Shown here in pieces: positions 56,501-64,000 of a stretch of DNA of 64,000 bases. The notes beneath the pieces are model-generated. The model saw only the letters and a program-made list of their open reading frames with translations, was not told where the DNA came from and searched no databases. Each line of letters opens with the position of its first letter. The stretch's first letter is position 1. A program made the translations under genes and the position numbers. This DNA comes from Phoronis australis (Eukaryota > Phoronida > Phoronidae): positions 71,976 through 135,975 of the forward strand of contig NMRA01000594.1 of assembly GCA_002633005.1 (NCBI GenBank), written 5' to 3'.

Positions 56501-59328
56501 TCGCCTACAAAATACAATTAATTTGACGTCTAAGACCGTGGGTGACCTGAAGGCACTTTATCTTAAAGGTCGCCATAGGAGAATCATTCAAAATACACAG
56601 TATGATAACTTGAAACCATCCTAGTGTCACCTTAGTGTAAGTATTGCATTGTGAAGTCGCAAGATGAGGTCTCGTCTTCACCTCAACCCTACCTTAGAGT
56701 AGTCTCAGAAGTTTTGAAAAAACCTCTCGCGAAGTCCTGTTGCATATAAAAAGCACCCACGCAGCGTTGAATTTGTCATTGTTTACATGGATACTAATAA
56801 CTGTGTTGTCGAATTTATGTTATTATTATTATTATTACTATTATCATTTTCATGTTTAATATTGTTTCTGTAGCAGATTCTACGTACTATATTCGTAATA
56901 CCTATTATAGTAACAGGCAATATTAACATCATCGTCACCATCATCATCGTTATTATTATTGTTGATATTGTTTTGTCTATAGAAGCATAGACGTAGAGCC
57001 GGGGCATTCGAGAACAGAACAAAACGGCTAACCATGTTGACAGAATTAAATACAACACAGCGCTTGTAAAAAGTTCTTCCCCTAACCAAACACTATTGTT
57101 AAAGTCCCCGATTTTTCGCAGTACAGATTGTCTAAGCCCACCAGAAAACCTACACGTCTCCTGAAATTCAAGATCTAAACTTTTATCAGGGTACCACTCT
57201 TTGGCAATGAAATAACGAAATCATCATTTCTGCGCTTTTGCTGAATAAGCATTTGCTTTTATTAAAATGGGATCCTAAAGGGAACAAGCCCTAATGATCA
57301 TACATTTGCTGCTCTTTTCATATTTTTTCAGTTTTTCATAATTACGGGCCCAAACTCTAGGTGATAATCCGTTGGTTATCTGTCACTTTGGCTGTTTTAT
57401 TTATACACATTGGTCAATCACGGAAGGTGCCTCTACTATGAACGACTGTGTTTCCATGTCATTATGAACTGACGACAATTTGTAAATTACACGAAGATAA
57501 CATATGTATTATTCCTGATGGTTTTATAAGAATGCAAACTTCCTTACTTTCCCAAATAATTTCATGGACTGTACTTCTTAGGAAAAGAGCTACTAGATAA
57601 ACATGGCAGATATGTTTGACCCCAAAGAGTCGAATTAGTGTCAAACGTTACCGTCTAGGGTTTTTATTGATTGGGTAAAGCGTATTTATGTAACATATGA
57701 GGTGTCAAAGGCACATATAGGGCGATTTTTTAGTGCAAGGCTTACTGGTGAACTGTACAGGCCACCACTGTAATGAAGCAGAATTGCTAAGTCCTGGGAT
57801 TTTTTGGGTAAGATGCTACCTCCTCAATGCTCTTGCAGTTGCCTTTTAAGAACTTGCGTGCATGCCTTCGGGAATTGCCTCAACAAGCCATTCCATAAGT
57901 TAAACATTTAATAAAAAGATCTCGCACTTAACTTACCGCAATTAACTAAAAAGGCACAGCATGTTTCTTTAGTGCTTAAAACTTCATTTTAGAAAAAAAA
58001 TCCAATGTGATGCTGCCGACTATGCACCAGCCTTCAAACTTGCATTAAATAACATTTTGTCAATCTTAAATAACATTAACGATCAATTTTTACTTAGGTT
58101 GATAAAATTCCATCGATTCCATATTGGAGGAACCAACGTTACAAACTTGGTACGCAGGTTTCAAGGTTTGAATAAGCCCCCAAGACAGTGTATCAGGGGC
58201 ACTGGAATCGCACCGTTTCAAAATTTACCTTCAAACCGTGAATTTTGTTAATGAAATAATTTTTCCTTAAACTGGTTCTGATCAACCTTTTTTGTTGTGC
58301 TTCATTTCTAGTCCAAAATACTCGTAACTACAGTCTAAGGTTTGAGACATTGTTTCAGTATATCTCAATTATACAAATAAGGTGTTTGAATGATGATTTA
58401 ACTCATTAAAATGTGTATTTAGCGATCAATTTTGTATAATAACTATAAAACTGCAAACAGCAGCAGAGAGTAAATGAATTAAAAATCACGAATGCGTTTC
58501 CAAAAATATTTGTGCAGAAAACGTGTTTGTATTATCCACTTACGTCTACTTCTTTGCTGAAAAGCGTATCTCTTGTACCCTGGTGTTCCATCAAGACTTC
58601 CATGAACACCGTTGAACCTACTATTGGCCCTTTGTCATTCCCTCTTGCATCAATTGAAATCCCTATGTTCTCCCAAGCTTCCATGTCGACTGGCAACTTC
58701 GGGGATTCCTTAAAATTCTCTCCAGTTTCAGTCGACTGCGTAGACCACGTTGTTTCAAATTTGATTTTAGATTCACGGTGCACTTCGCTTGGATAATTTG
58801 TGTCACATTTATGTGGCAGGTAATCCGATGAATAAGCAGTGTGACAAAATAAGGTAAGTGCTAAACCATACTCCTTCCTGAGAACCCGAGGGCACAACTT
58901 AGCTCTGAATGTTCTAGTCAAACAATTGCGTAGCTTATCTACAAATGTCGATTCAGTTGTCCACCCAATTAAATGTTTAGAGGTATCATGGCAGAGATAA
59001 ACCAATTCCTCGCCTTGCAGGTGAGCTTCACTCGTACTGGTAATGTCGGTCGCTGTCCCATTTGACTTACATATGATAAAGAACCCAGAATCTTCACGCA
59101 CAGTTTCAACCCGCTGTTGCAGAATGCTTCTCACGTTCACTCTGACTTTGAAGGGTTGGTTGGAATTATCGTGTTCAGAGGTGTCAACACAAATTCTTTT
59201 CGGGAGCAACTTCAGTGATCCCTTCTCAAGCTCGTCCTTAACAAGATTCATGAGCAGCGGCTGGTCAACTTCAATAAGTTTATACGAGACGCCTTGTTCT
59301 TGTCCTTGTTCTTGTTCTTGTTCTCTTG
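43990..59328 (-). CDS. Caspase (cysteine-aspartic protease) with long unrecognised pro-region and TSP-repeat tail
   Basis: Gene-level entry, read from high to low coordinates. Exons: 58544-59328, 54717-54790, 52001-52070, 50894-50992, 49921-50108, 47197-47284, 45635-45817 and 43990-44333. Caspases are Cys-His proteases of cell death and inflammation that cleave after Asp. The catalytic exons join in phase and show the caspase fold in order: RGMVVIINN, TRSG (S1-pocket Arg), FSHGDE (catalytic His), KVFIFQACRG (catalytic Cys), AYATTEG, YRYPDEGS (substrate-binding Arg), and KQMFLLSKG at the end of the small subunit. All key residues are present, so the enzyme could be active. Neither a CARD nor a death-effector domain is recognisable upstream. 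The 5' end is incomplete: the first visible exon is internal. Which caspase subgroup it belongs to cannot be decided here. Confidence 0.85.
44042..44078. repeat. 9-bp tandem repeat inside caspase last exon
   Basis: About four copies of gtaggcgag on the + strand. On the minus strand this encodes the repeated Thr-Ser-Pro units of the caspase tail. The units are nearly identical, which suggests recent expansion and possible length polymorphism. Confidence 0.85.
44477..44760 (-). mobile_element. LINE 3' end with (TTTA)n tail, reverse orientation
   Basis: A run of ttta units (about 44477-44525) precedes a stem-like segment, ggtggcctcttcagtgatag ... gagggccctcaac. Read on the minus strand this is gagggccctcttgg... 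followed by an (AAAT)n tail, the usual 3' end of L2/CR1-like elements. No ORF2 coding sequence is recognisable. It lies in the last caspase intron. Confidence 0.55.
45635..45817 (-). CDS. Caspase exon with catalytic Cys (QACRG) and inter-subunit linker
   Basis: A 183-bp exon with acceptor ctctattccag and donor GAAGgtaagg. It begins DLPKVFIFQACRG, the active-site pentapeptide, then NMVNIPVITTDG and a 30-residue linker, and ends PNANIVTAYATTEG, the first strand of the small subunit. The linker holds one Asp after TT (VITTDG) and one in AHVDQE, either of which could be a maturation site; that is inference. Confidence 0.92.
47197..47284 (-). CDS. Caspase large subunit, exon between His and Cys
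   Basis: An 88-bp exon with acceptor ttgttacag and donor AAAGgtagga. It reads KGILTSDQKYLNQEK, IIEAFQGDKLKEMK and ends in phase 1. This matches the caspase segment after SHGEE with the helix ending F(R/Q)GDxCxxL; the Cys of that motif is Lys here. Confidence 0.85.
47505..47949. mobile_element. 445-bp inverted-repeat element rich in 'tacgagcgtaa' and 'ttacgccgtaa'
   Basis: The left end gggccattgggggtaaagtg then tcgccgg matches the inverted right end gggccgttgaagggaaagtg then tcgccgt. The subterminal parts are packed with palindromic ttacgccgtaa and tacgagcgtaa words. The middle includes a CpG-rich stretch and an ATG (47753) reading MADQIAAAMSAIVQERNVLK before a possible donor aaggtatt. No target duplication is clear. 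It could be a MITE that has kept the 5' end of its parent gene. Confidence 0.65.
47988..48239 (+). pseudogene. THAP-like zinc-finger remnant (weak)
   Basis: An 83-codon frame contains FLLPQESEMLRKWLVVVKN and LRVCGLQTSKVPDECR, which resemble the THAP pattern of (F)xxFPxDxxxRxxW followed by RVCSxHF. The final His is Gln here, and no clear Cys pair is seen upstream. THAP domains occur in host factors and in P-like transposases. The position just right of the 47505-47949 element suggests a transposon relic. Chance similarity is possible. Confidence 0.3.
48761..49141. other. Assembly gap (run of N)
   Basis: 381 undetermined bases within a caspase intron. The right flank starts inside a GC-rich tandem repeat, which is probably why assembly failed here. 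Frames that span the gap are meaningless. Confidence 0.99.
49142..49235. repeat. GC-rich 61-bp tandem repeat at gap edge
   Basis: ccgagccactggccgggata at about 49147 recurs 61 bases later as ccgagccactggccaggata. The base composition contrasts sharply with the AT-rich surroundings. More copies may lie in the gap. Confidence 0.75.
49921..50108 (-). CDS. Caspase large subunit, catalytic-His exon
   Basis: A 188-bp exon with acceptor gtattattag and donor GACGAGgtaaac. It reads SEKDEEKVKSLFKETV, YDVQDYRDCTLQRM, ILRNVRDLLKEKK and LLVFIFSHGDE. The His in FSHG is the catalytic base position. The spacing from the TRSG Arg to this His is as expected for caspases. Confidence 0.9.
50894..50992 (-). CDS. 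Caspase large subunit, first exon (S1-pocket Arg)
   Basis: A 99-bp exon entering and leaving in phase 1. It reads VYPKTGRGMVVIINN, INFFGKKGIKDSAM and TRSG. The RGxxxIINN strand and the Arg in TRSG (as in the SRSGT of caspase-3) are hallmark large-subunit features. Boundaries: acceptor attgaag, donor TCAGgttaaa. Confidence 0.85.
51143..51255. repeat. About 31-bp minisatellite, four copies
   Basis: Units of the form gatgtattgtaatgaaactg then aacact recur at about 51146, 51171, 51199 and 51225 with drift. Non-coding, in a caspase intron. Confidence 0.7.
51400..51700 (-). mobile_element. LINE 3'-tail fragment, second copy
   Basis: 51540-51680 matches 59722-59850 over roughly 130-150 bases, including the conserved words gaaagngccaagaggcatta and attacgaatgtaaata. 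By comparison with the copy at 59715-60139, which is joined to ORF2 C-terminal sequence, this is the 3' UTR of the same family. Remaining flanks differ. It lies in a caspase intron. Confidence 0.6.
52001..52070 (-). CDS. Caspase gene, exon just before the large subunit
   Basis: The acceptor is ttattttag and the donor is GAAGgtttgt. It reads FVMSLFQASNYIIQG then TAPGTREE and leaves in phase 1, completing a Gly codon with the exon at 50894-50992. This region corresponds to the linker and first strand that lead into the caspase large subunit. Confidence 0.7.
53519..53945. repeat. Dispersed repeat family, copy B
   Basis: The counterpart of 4840-5330, in a caspase intron. Similarity is continuous with small indels. 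ORFs seen here in either strand are unrelated to each other between copies, so the family is probably non-coding. Confidence 0.7.
54717..54790 (-). CDS. Caspase gene, small linker exon
   Basis: A 74-bp exon with acceptor ataaatag (weak pyrimidine tract) and a strong donor GAAgtaagt. It reads VSTVISSGPVVDLKGDNE then GQPSSE in the only open frame, ending in phase 0 to match the next exon. A low-complexity hydrophilic linker between pro-region and protease would look like this. Support is moderate because it is short and unmatched. Confidence 0.5.
55235..55650. repeat. Cluster of 'gcttaatctacgcgtac' short repeats
   Basis: At least five imperfect copies of (tt)gcttaatctacgcgtact occur in both orientations at about 55260, 55280, 55395, 55487, 55505 and 55530, plus ttagttcttaag words. 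They look like subterminal repeats of a small DNA element, but I could not define clean ends. Confidence 0.5.
56817..56970. repeat. Trinucleotide microsatellites (ATT)n and (ATC)n
   Basis: attattattattattac at about 56819-56845 and catcatcgtcaccatcatca with ttattattattg at about 56928-56962. The short Asn/Asp-rich frame here comes from the repeat. Confidence 0.85.
58544..59328 (-). CDS. Caspase gene, large pro-region exon of unknown fold
   Basis: An open 785-bp exon from acceptor cctttcatag to donor gacgtaagt. It begins with a Gln/Glu-rich stretch (REQEQEQGQEQG), then SYKLIEVDQPLLM and about 245 further residues with no stop. It contains several cysteines and patches such as FFIICKSNG, ELVYLCHD and ALTLFCHTAY. 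I recognise no known domain, and it does not look like CARD, DED or death domain by motif. Linkage to the caspase rests on position, strand and spacing. The strong donor leaves phase 0 while the next exon needs phase 1, so either an exon is missing or the donor at 58579 (CAGG before gtacaa, phase 1) is used. Part of an adjacent gene is the alternative. Confidence 0.6.
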
Positions 59329-59714
59329 CTATGAAAGGATATTTTAAAATATAGTTTAAAATGGTACTGTAGGTAGCTCCAATGTAAGAACAGTTATACT
59401 CATACGGATTTCATGATCTAAACTGGTCATTTACTGGAAATGATACACAAATATATTTCTACACTATTTTAAGTGCACGATGTTTTCGCCACAGTCACGG
59501 ATAATTTAATTTCAGACGTTATGCAGGATTGCCAATTAATTAGATTTTTTCGAAATAACTTCAAAGTTCCGGTTGTCCTTTCGTTTTCAAAAAGGGAGCA
59601 GTGGTGAGCAAAACTAATCAGTAGCCTAAACCAGGACTTAGCCTTACTTCAAATGAAGTCAACGTTGGTGTAAGAATTTTTGATCCACCAAAATTAAAAA
59701 ATGATTAAGTTAAG

Positions 59715-60139
59715 TTATACATAACCCAGAAAGCGCCAAGAGGCATTAGATCTGGGTTAAAATACAAAGAAGTCTATATACAGTTATAATACACGAATAC
59801 ATTAATAAAATACTGATTTTAAGATTGCAATGATATAATTACGAATGTAAATAATTCATTTCTGTACACGTATACAATTTTGTCCACTCACACAAAGAGA
59901 TTTTATGTTATGAAGAAATTCTGATACTATTTCAAATAAAACCTTATTTTCATTTGGGTTGAGTTTTTGGCATCCATATAGAAAAAATGATTTTGTTGTA
60001 CAATTGCGCGAATTAAGAATATTTTTTTAAACGTTGGGGTATTCTTCGATTGTCTGGAAAAGCTGTACCCTCTGTTCCTTGCATACCTCATAAGGAGAGA
60101 CAACATGAGGATATGTCTGAGTGTCTCCACAGGAACAAA
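59715..60139 (-). mobile_element. LINE 3' end fragment, reverse orientation
   Basis: On the minus strand the frame reads SCGDTQTYPHVVSPYEV, KEQRVQLFQTIEEYPNV, then after a stop SFFLYGCQKLNPNENKVLF and FLHNIKSLC. This is the usual ORF2 C-terminus with a Cys/His segment followed by a LLYG-like strand. The 3' UTR continues to about 59715 and contains a cccag...cctcttggc...ctggg stem. It sits head to head with the LINE at 60140-61690. Confidence 0.75.
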
Positions 60140-61690
60140 GAAAAAATTAATTAATTTAGGAGTGGTTGGAAAATTCTATCATTCAGTAAAATCGTTGTAT
60201 GCGCAGACAGAAGCCTGTGTACAATTAGGTCTGTCAAGTTATACCAACTGGTTTCCAGTACAAAGAGGGGTCAGGCAGGGAGATCCATTGTCGCCTACAT
60301 TGTTTTCAATTTTCATAAATGATTTGATTAATGATTTGAACAGTTGTAGCAAAGGTATCAATTTTGATGGATGTAATTTATCATGTCTGTTGTATGCAGA
60401 TGACATTGTGATTTTTTCTGGTAATGAAGCCTATTTACAGGATTTACTGAACGTATTAAGTAATTGGTGTGCAAGGTGGCAAATGTCCGTAAATTTTTCC
60501 AAGACTGATGTGGTTCATTTTCGCAAGAGGGGACATGTAAGAACGAGTTTTGAATTCATTTTGTGCGATCGCATTGTGAATTTAAAAGAATGTTATAAGT
60601 ATTTGGGTGTAACTCTGAATGAGTTTATGGATTTTAGTTTGACAGCTGAGATACTGGCGGACTCCGCGTCCAGAGCGTTGGGAGCTCTGGTGAGCAAGTA
60701 CAAACATATTGGTAACATGGGTTTCAACAGTTACAGTAAATGTTTTGAAATGTCCGTAGCTTCAATTCTAGAATATGGATCTGGAATTTGGGGATACTCT
60801 CAATACTCCAAATGTGAAATGATCAGAACGAGAGCTCTACGTATATTTTTAGGGGTCCACAAGTATGCTGCCAATGCAGTACTTTATGGCGACTCGGGTT
60901 GGCCAAATTCACACTACAAACAACAGGAAAATATGCTACGGCTCTGGAATCGTTTAGTTCTAATGGATGAAAGCAGAATTGCAAAAAAAGTCTTTTTATG
61001 GGACCTTAAACATCGGAACTGCAACTGGTCAAGTTCAATATTTAAAATTATGGAGAAGTGCGACTTTTTAGAAAATTTCAGGAACAAACAAGTTGTGTCT
61101 CTCGAAAACTTCAGAACATTCAGGTTCCAGTTAGAAGAGTTAAATTGGTTAAAAATAATCACTGAGAAACCAAAACTGTACTTATATAGATCTATTAAGA
61201 ATGACTATTGTGTAGAAGAGTATTTACGTCTGCCGGTGTCTCAGAGGTCCGTCATAGCTCGATTGAGAGCAGGTATTCTACCATTAGAGGTTGAGGTGGG
61301 GCGGTACTTCGGAATTCCTGTGAATGAACGGATTTGTCGTGTTTGTAAAAAAGGAATTGAAGATGAAGTTCATTTCATTTTTGATTGTGAAAAATATACT
61401 CACATTCGACCATATTTTTTACGGCGTTCTGCCCTACCTCAAATATTCCAAAATAACTTGAAAGGTCTAGCGAAATTCATTCAAGACGCTTTGCAGGTTA
61501 GAAGTAATTGTTTGTTTATAAACTAGTCTGAAGTGGTCATATTTGAGCTTGTGCAATTTGTTATGTAATGATTTAATTATTATTAGGTGACTGAGTAAGC
61601 CCATTGAGGCTGGGGGGTGTGGTGAATAATCTGTATTTGATATTGTATTTACTGGTACCCTTATGTCACTATAATAAATAAATACACACA
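60140..61690 (+). mobile_element. 5'-truncated LINE, intact C-terminal half of ORF2
   Basis: An uninterrupted frame to 61526 reads LINLGVVGKFYHSVKSL, VQRGVRQGDPLSPTLF, LLYADDIVIFS (catalytic YADD), KTDVVHF, YLGVTLNEF, and a C-terminal zinc-binding segment CRVCKKGIEDEVHFIFDC. It is cut at the 5' side inside the reverse-transcriptase palm, typical of incomplete reverse transcription, so no natural start exists; the Met at 60105 lies in flanking sequence. The 3' UTR runs to an aataaataaat tail at about 61672-61684. The absence of stops over about 460 codons points to a young insertion. Confidence 0.9.
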
Positions 61691-61739
61691 CAGAGGCAAT
61701 ATATTATTAAAATTATGTCTAAATTTCTGTTTGTTTAGG

Positions 61740-62670
61740 AATAGACCGTATTTTGATCTGCATAGGGCTATTTCATGGTTGCGAGGAAATTGGAATGATG
61801 TCAATGGGACTGGCAAGTCTTGAGTGGTGGTATGCATTTGAAAGTTATTTTTGAGAGTGACGATTGAAGAATTTTCTTTTAGTTTGAATGGTAAGGAGTT
61901 CGTTGTCAATACTAGGTAATATCGTTAATCTCCTGCAGGCTTGGCTGATGGAAGATTAAATAGTGTGCATATTACTTTGCCGGAGTCCTGGACTCGTGCT
62001 TGGTGTTTTGTAGAAGTCAAACAGGATTTTGTTAGAATAATCGTTTATGTTGGTTAAGACTTTGAATGTACATGTATACATGGACAGGGGGAGTTTTAGA
62101 CGGGTTGCTGGTTTGCTTCAGTTTAGACTATTTAGAGCCTTGATTGTGTTGGACCCTTTTTATGCCCCTGTTATGGCTAAAGCTGCTTGGTATTGTAGTT
62201 TTTCTGATTGAAGAAGCATGCAAGCGTTTGGCGATTGGTAGATTATGTCACAATAATCTAGATGTGGAAGTACAAAAGACTTGAACAGAGTTTCACGATG
62301 CATGGAAATGAGATGACGAGAGATAATTCTAATTGGATTAATTAATTTTTGTACTTTATGAACGAGTTCGCGACAATGAGGAAAAAATGTAAGGTTATGG
62401 TCTAGTAGGAAGCCAAGATGTTTGTGCGTGAATTTATTGGGAATAACTTCCCCATTGAGTGATTATTCCAGCGTTGGATTTGTTTGGAAATGAGTATGAT
62501 TAGACTTAGAAATATAATATCAATACTTTTCAGGTTTAAATTTCATTAAGTAGTCGAAGCAATAGTATCGAGTGCATGCTTGAAGATAGGCATGATGGCT
62601 GATCAAATAATTGCAACTGACTGGCATCAGCGCAGAATGTCCAACTCTTCTAAAAGGGACACAGCATCTT
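61740..62670 (-). mobile_element. LINE ORF2 fragment, reverse orientation
   Basis: On the minus strand: THKHLGFLLDHNLTFFPHC, then INPIRIISRHLISMHRETLF, KSFVLPHLDYCDIIYQ and LQSEKLQYQAALAITGA, the thumb/connection region that follows the RT domain in CR1/Jockey-like elements. Upstream (62560-62670) a decayed ADAS box in place of the usual ADD box is readable with frame changes. Many stops: inactive. Confidence 0.8.
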
Positions 62671-64000
62671 TTGAAACGCTCCCCAAAATGTTCCCAGTGA
62701 CATAACAAGCACTAATTATACAAGTAGTGTTATAAGTGCAGGGCTGTAGGAAGCGGGNGTCAGTGTTAAACCGTGGCAACCGACGTGTGGGGAGGGGACA
62801 GTCGACAAAAAAGACTTTTGAATGCGGATAAGAGATAAAACTCAAGAGGACATTTTACAACTCTGTATCAGTTCATGATTTACCTTTTGAGGACCCTGTT
62901 TTTCGGGTCTCCGCTTTCACAGCACAGGCCGTCTAAACGCACTTAGAAACGTGCACGTACATGTAATCATTCATACACACAATTCGAAAAATCGAGAAAC
63001 ATCGTAAAGCGAAGCTTTGGCTGAGTGTATTAATTCATTGGATTTTTAAATTTAGTAAGTCAATTTTTCGAGTGCCAAACCATAATTTTCCAGAGACCAC
63101 TGCCTGGCAAAGGATAACGGAGACGACTGTCCCTTTTTCTCAAATTGTATATCATTTCACCAAAATTGATGAACTGACAGATTTCGTCAATTGCTGCACA
63201 TTTCTTGATTTTTAAAAATATAGATATTTTCACTTAGAGGGCCCATTGATGACATTCAAGTGACCATAGTTCTTATATTTCTGTTTACAAATTCTTAAAG
63301 GTAAGCTCACGGAGAGAGGGCCCAATGTTGGATTCCATTATGTCTATTTTCCTGTTTTTTGTGAAATCGTGCAACCAATTTTCATGTTGAAGAATGTCAC
63401 TTCATGCGCCGTCGTCTGACTACACGGCGAAGGAATGAACTGTCACTAGCTTAGTGATGTTTAGCTTTTCATTGTTAAAGGATCACATTTCAGGGAGGAC
63501 CCTCTCTCTTAGTGGAGCAGTTCGGACAAATGTCACTTTGTTCCTATTTACATGTAAATCCGACACTGCCAAGTACTCACGAGGGAAGCTGTGATTCGAA
63601 ATTCATCAAAAAAAAAAACGCAAAACGTTCATGCACAGCACAGCAGTATCAGGACATTCGACCCAAACAACCAAAAAATATTTGAAAAAAATACAATAGG
63701 ATTGACGGTCATCGTAAAGGAGTCAGGACTTTTAAAGAACATGAAGACCGTTGTTTGTTAATGACACAAATAGGACCATTTCAGATGGTTATATACAAAA
63801 TAATTTTACTGTTTCCCATGTTATCACAAGAAATGTATCCCTTTTAAAGATGGTTACTATGAGTTGTTTATAAGGAATTCTCACATGTGGAAAACACTGC
63901 TGTCGAGACTACATGTACCATTGGGGTGACCGTGTACATGTCGTAGGAGTGTACCCAAATATTCGCAATAATAAACAAATTGAACAAATATTTCAGCGGG
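62671..64000. other. No recognisable gene
   Basis: Contains a single N at 62758 and the repeat at 63240-63325. Upstream exons of the caspase gene could lie here or beyond the window; none was recognised. Confidence 0.45.
63240..63325. repeat. Dispersed repeat, second copy
   Basis: ttcaagtgaccatagttctt ... tttacaaattcttaaaggta ... gctcacggagagag matches 1-85 in the same orientation. Confidence 0.6.

Larger units (their letters stand above)
54791..58543. other. Caspase intron or missing-exon region
   Basis: A phase conflict between flanking exons means a short exon could hide here. The + frame at 56292-56624 (110 codons, hydrophilic, no recognised domain) is noted but not called. Confidence 0.4.

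Noticed and set aside
56292-56624. 110-codon hydrophilic + frame
   Set aside because: Antisense to the caspase gene region, unmatched, without clear splice or promoter context; could be a repeat fragment.
57541-57600. 29-bp micro-exon candidate on the minus strand between good splice signals
   Set aside because: The required frame contains a stop and its length does not repair the caspase phase conflict.
1-64000. CRISPR arrays, operons, bacterial mobile elements
   Set aside because: Nothing in the window fits; gene structure is spliced and repeats are eukaryotic.

Overview
This is an animal nuclear genome window: AT-rich, intron-rich, and full of decayed non-LTR retrotransposons, a BEL/Pao LTR-element fragment, small inverted-repeat DNA elements and microsatellites. 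Splice sites are standard GT-AG. The repeat types (CR1/Jockey-like LINEs, BEL/Pao, palindromic CpG hairpins, short elements beginning CAGTGGCGG, frequent tacatgta words) suggest a marine invertebrate, perhaps a non-vertebrate deuterostome. That placement is inference. Four single-base Ns and one N run (48761-49141) mark an unfinished draft assembly.

Two host genes can be read, and they converge tail to tail. On the + strand, four exons (17727-17894, 22320-22509, 30506-30663, 31136-31195) encode the C-terminal half of a kynurenine aminotransferase / cysteine-conjugate beta-lyase (KYAT family). Their junction phases agree, and the last exon carries the stop. The first visible exon is one base out of frame immediately after the PLP lysine motif SAGK, so the copy is either a pseudogene or carries a sequence error. 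Upstream exons were not found.

On the minus strand, 59328 down to 43990, is a caspase. Its catalytic exons give the conserved Arg (TRSG), the catalytic His (FSHGDE), the catalytic Cys (QACRG) and a complete small subunit, followed by an extra C-terminal tail with TSP repeats. A single large upstream exon (58544-59328) encodes about 260 residues matching no domain I recognise, so this looks like a caspase with an unusual long pro-region.

Layout: 1-17.7 kb has no recognisable host exon and holds dispersed repeats, a dead LINE (about 11.49-12.73 kb) and inverted-repeat elements. 17.7-31.2 kb is the KYAT 3' half; its 4.4-kb intron holds the BEL/Pao gag-protease fragment, and its 8-kb intron holds a possible small nested gene and a 1.6-kb inverted-repeat element with an internal near-perfect palindrome. 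31.4-35.8 kb is one long degenerate LINE with ORF1 and ORF2. 36-43.9 kb is intergenic, with two sequence blocks each duplicated around a single N. 44-59.3 kb is the caspase gene. 59.7-62.7 kb is a cluster of three LINE fragments in alternating orientation. 62.7-64 kb shows no gene.

The two genes have no obvious shared pathway. KYAT enzymes act in tryptophan/kynurenine metabolism and caspases in cell death or inflammation. The strongest leads are the caspase pro-region, the frameshift at the KYAT active site, and several small inverted-repeat elements.
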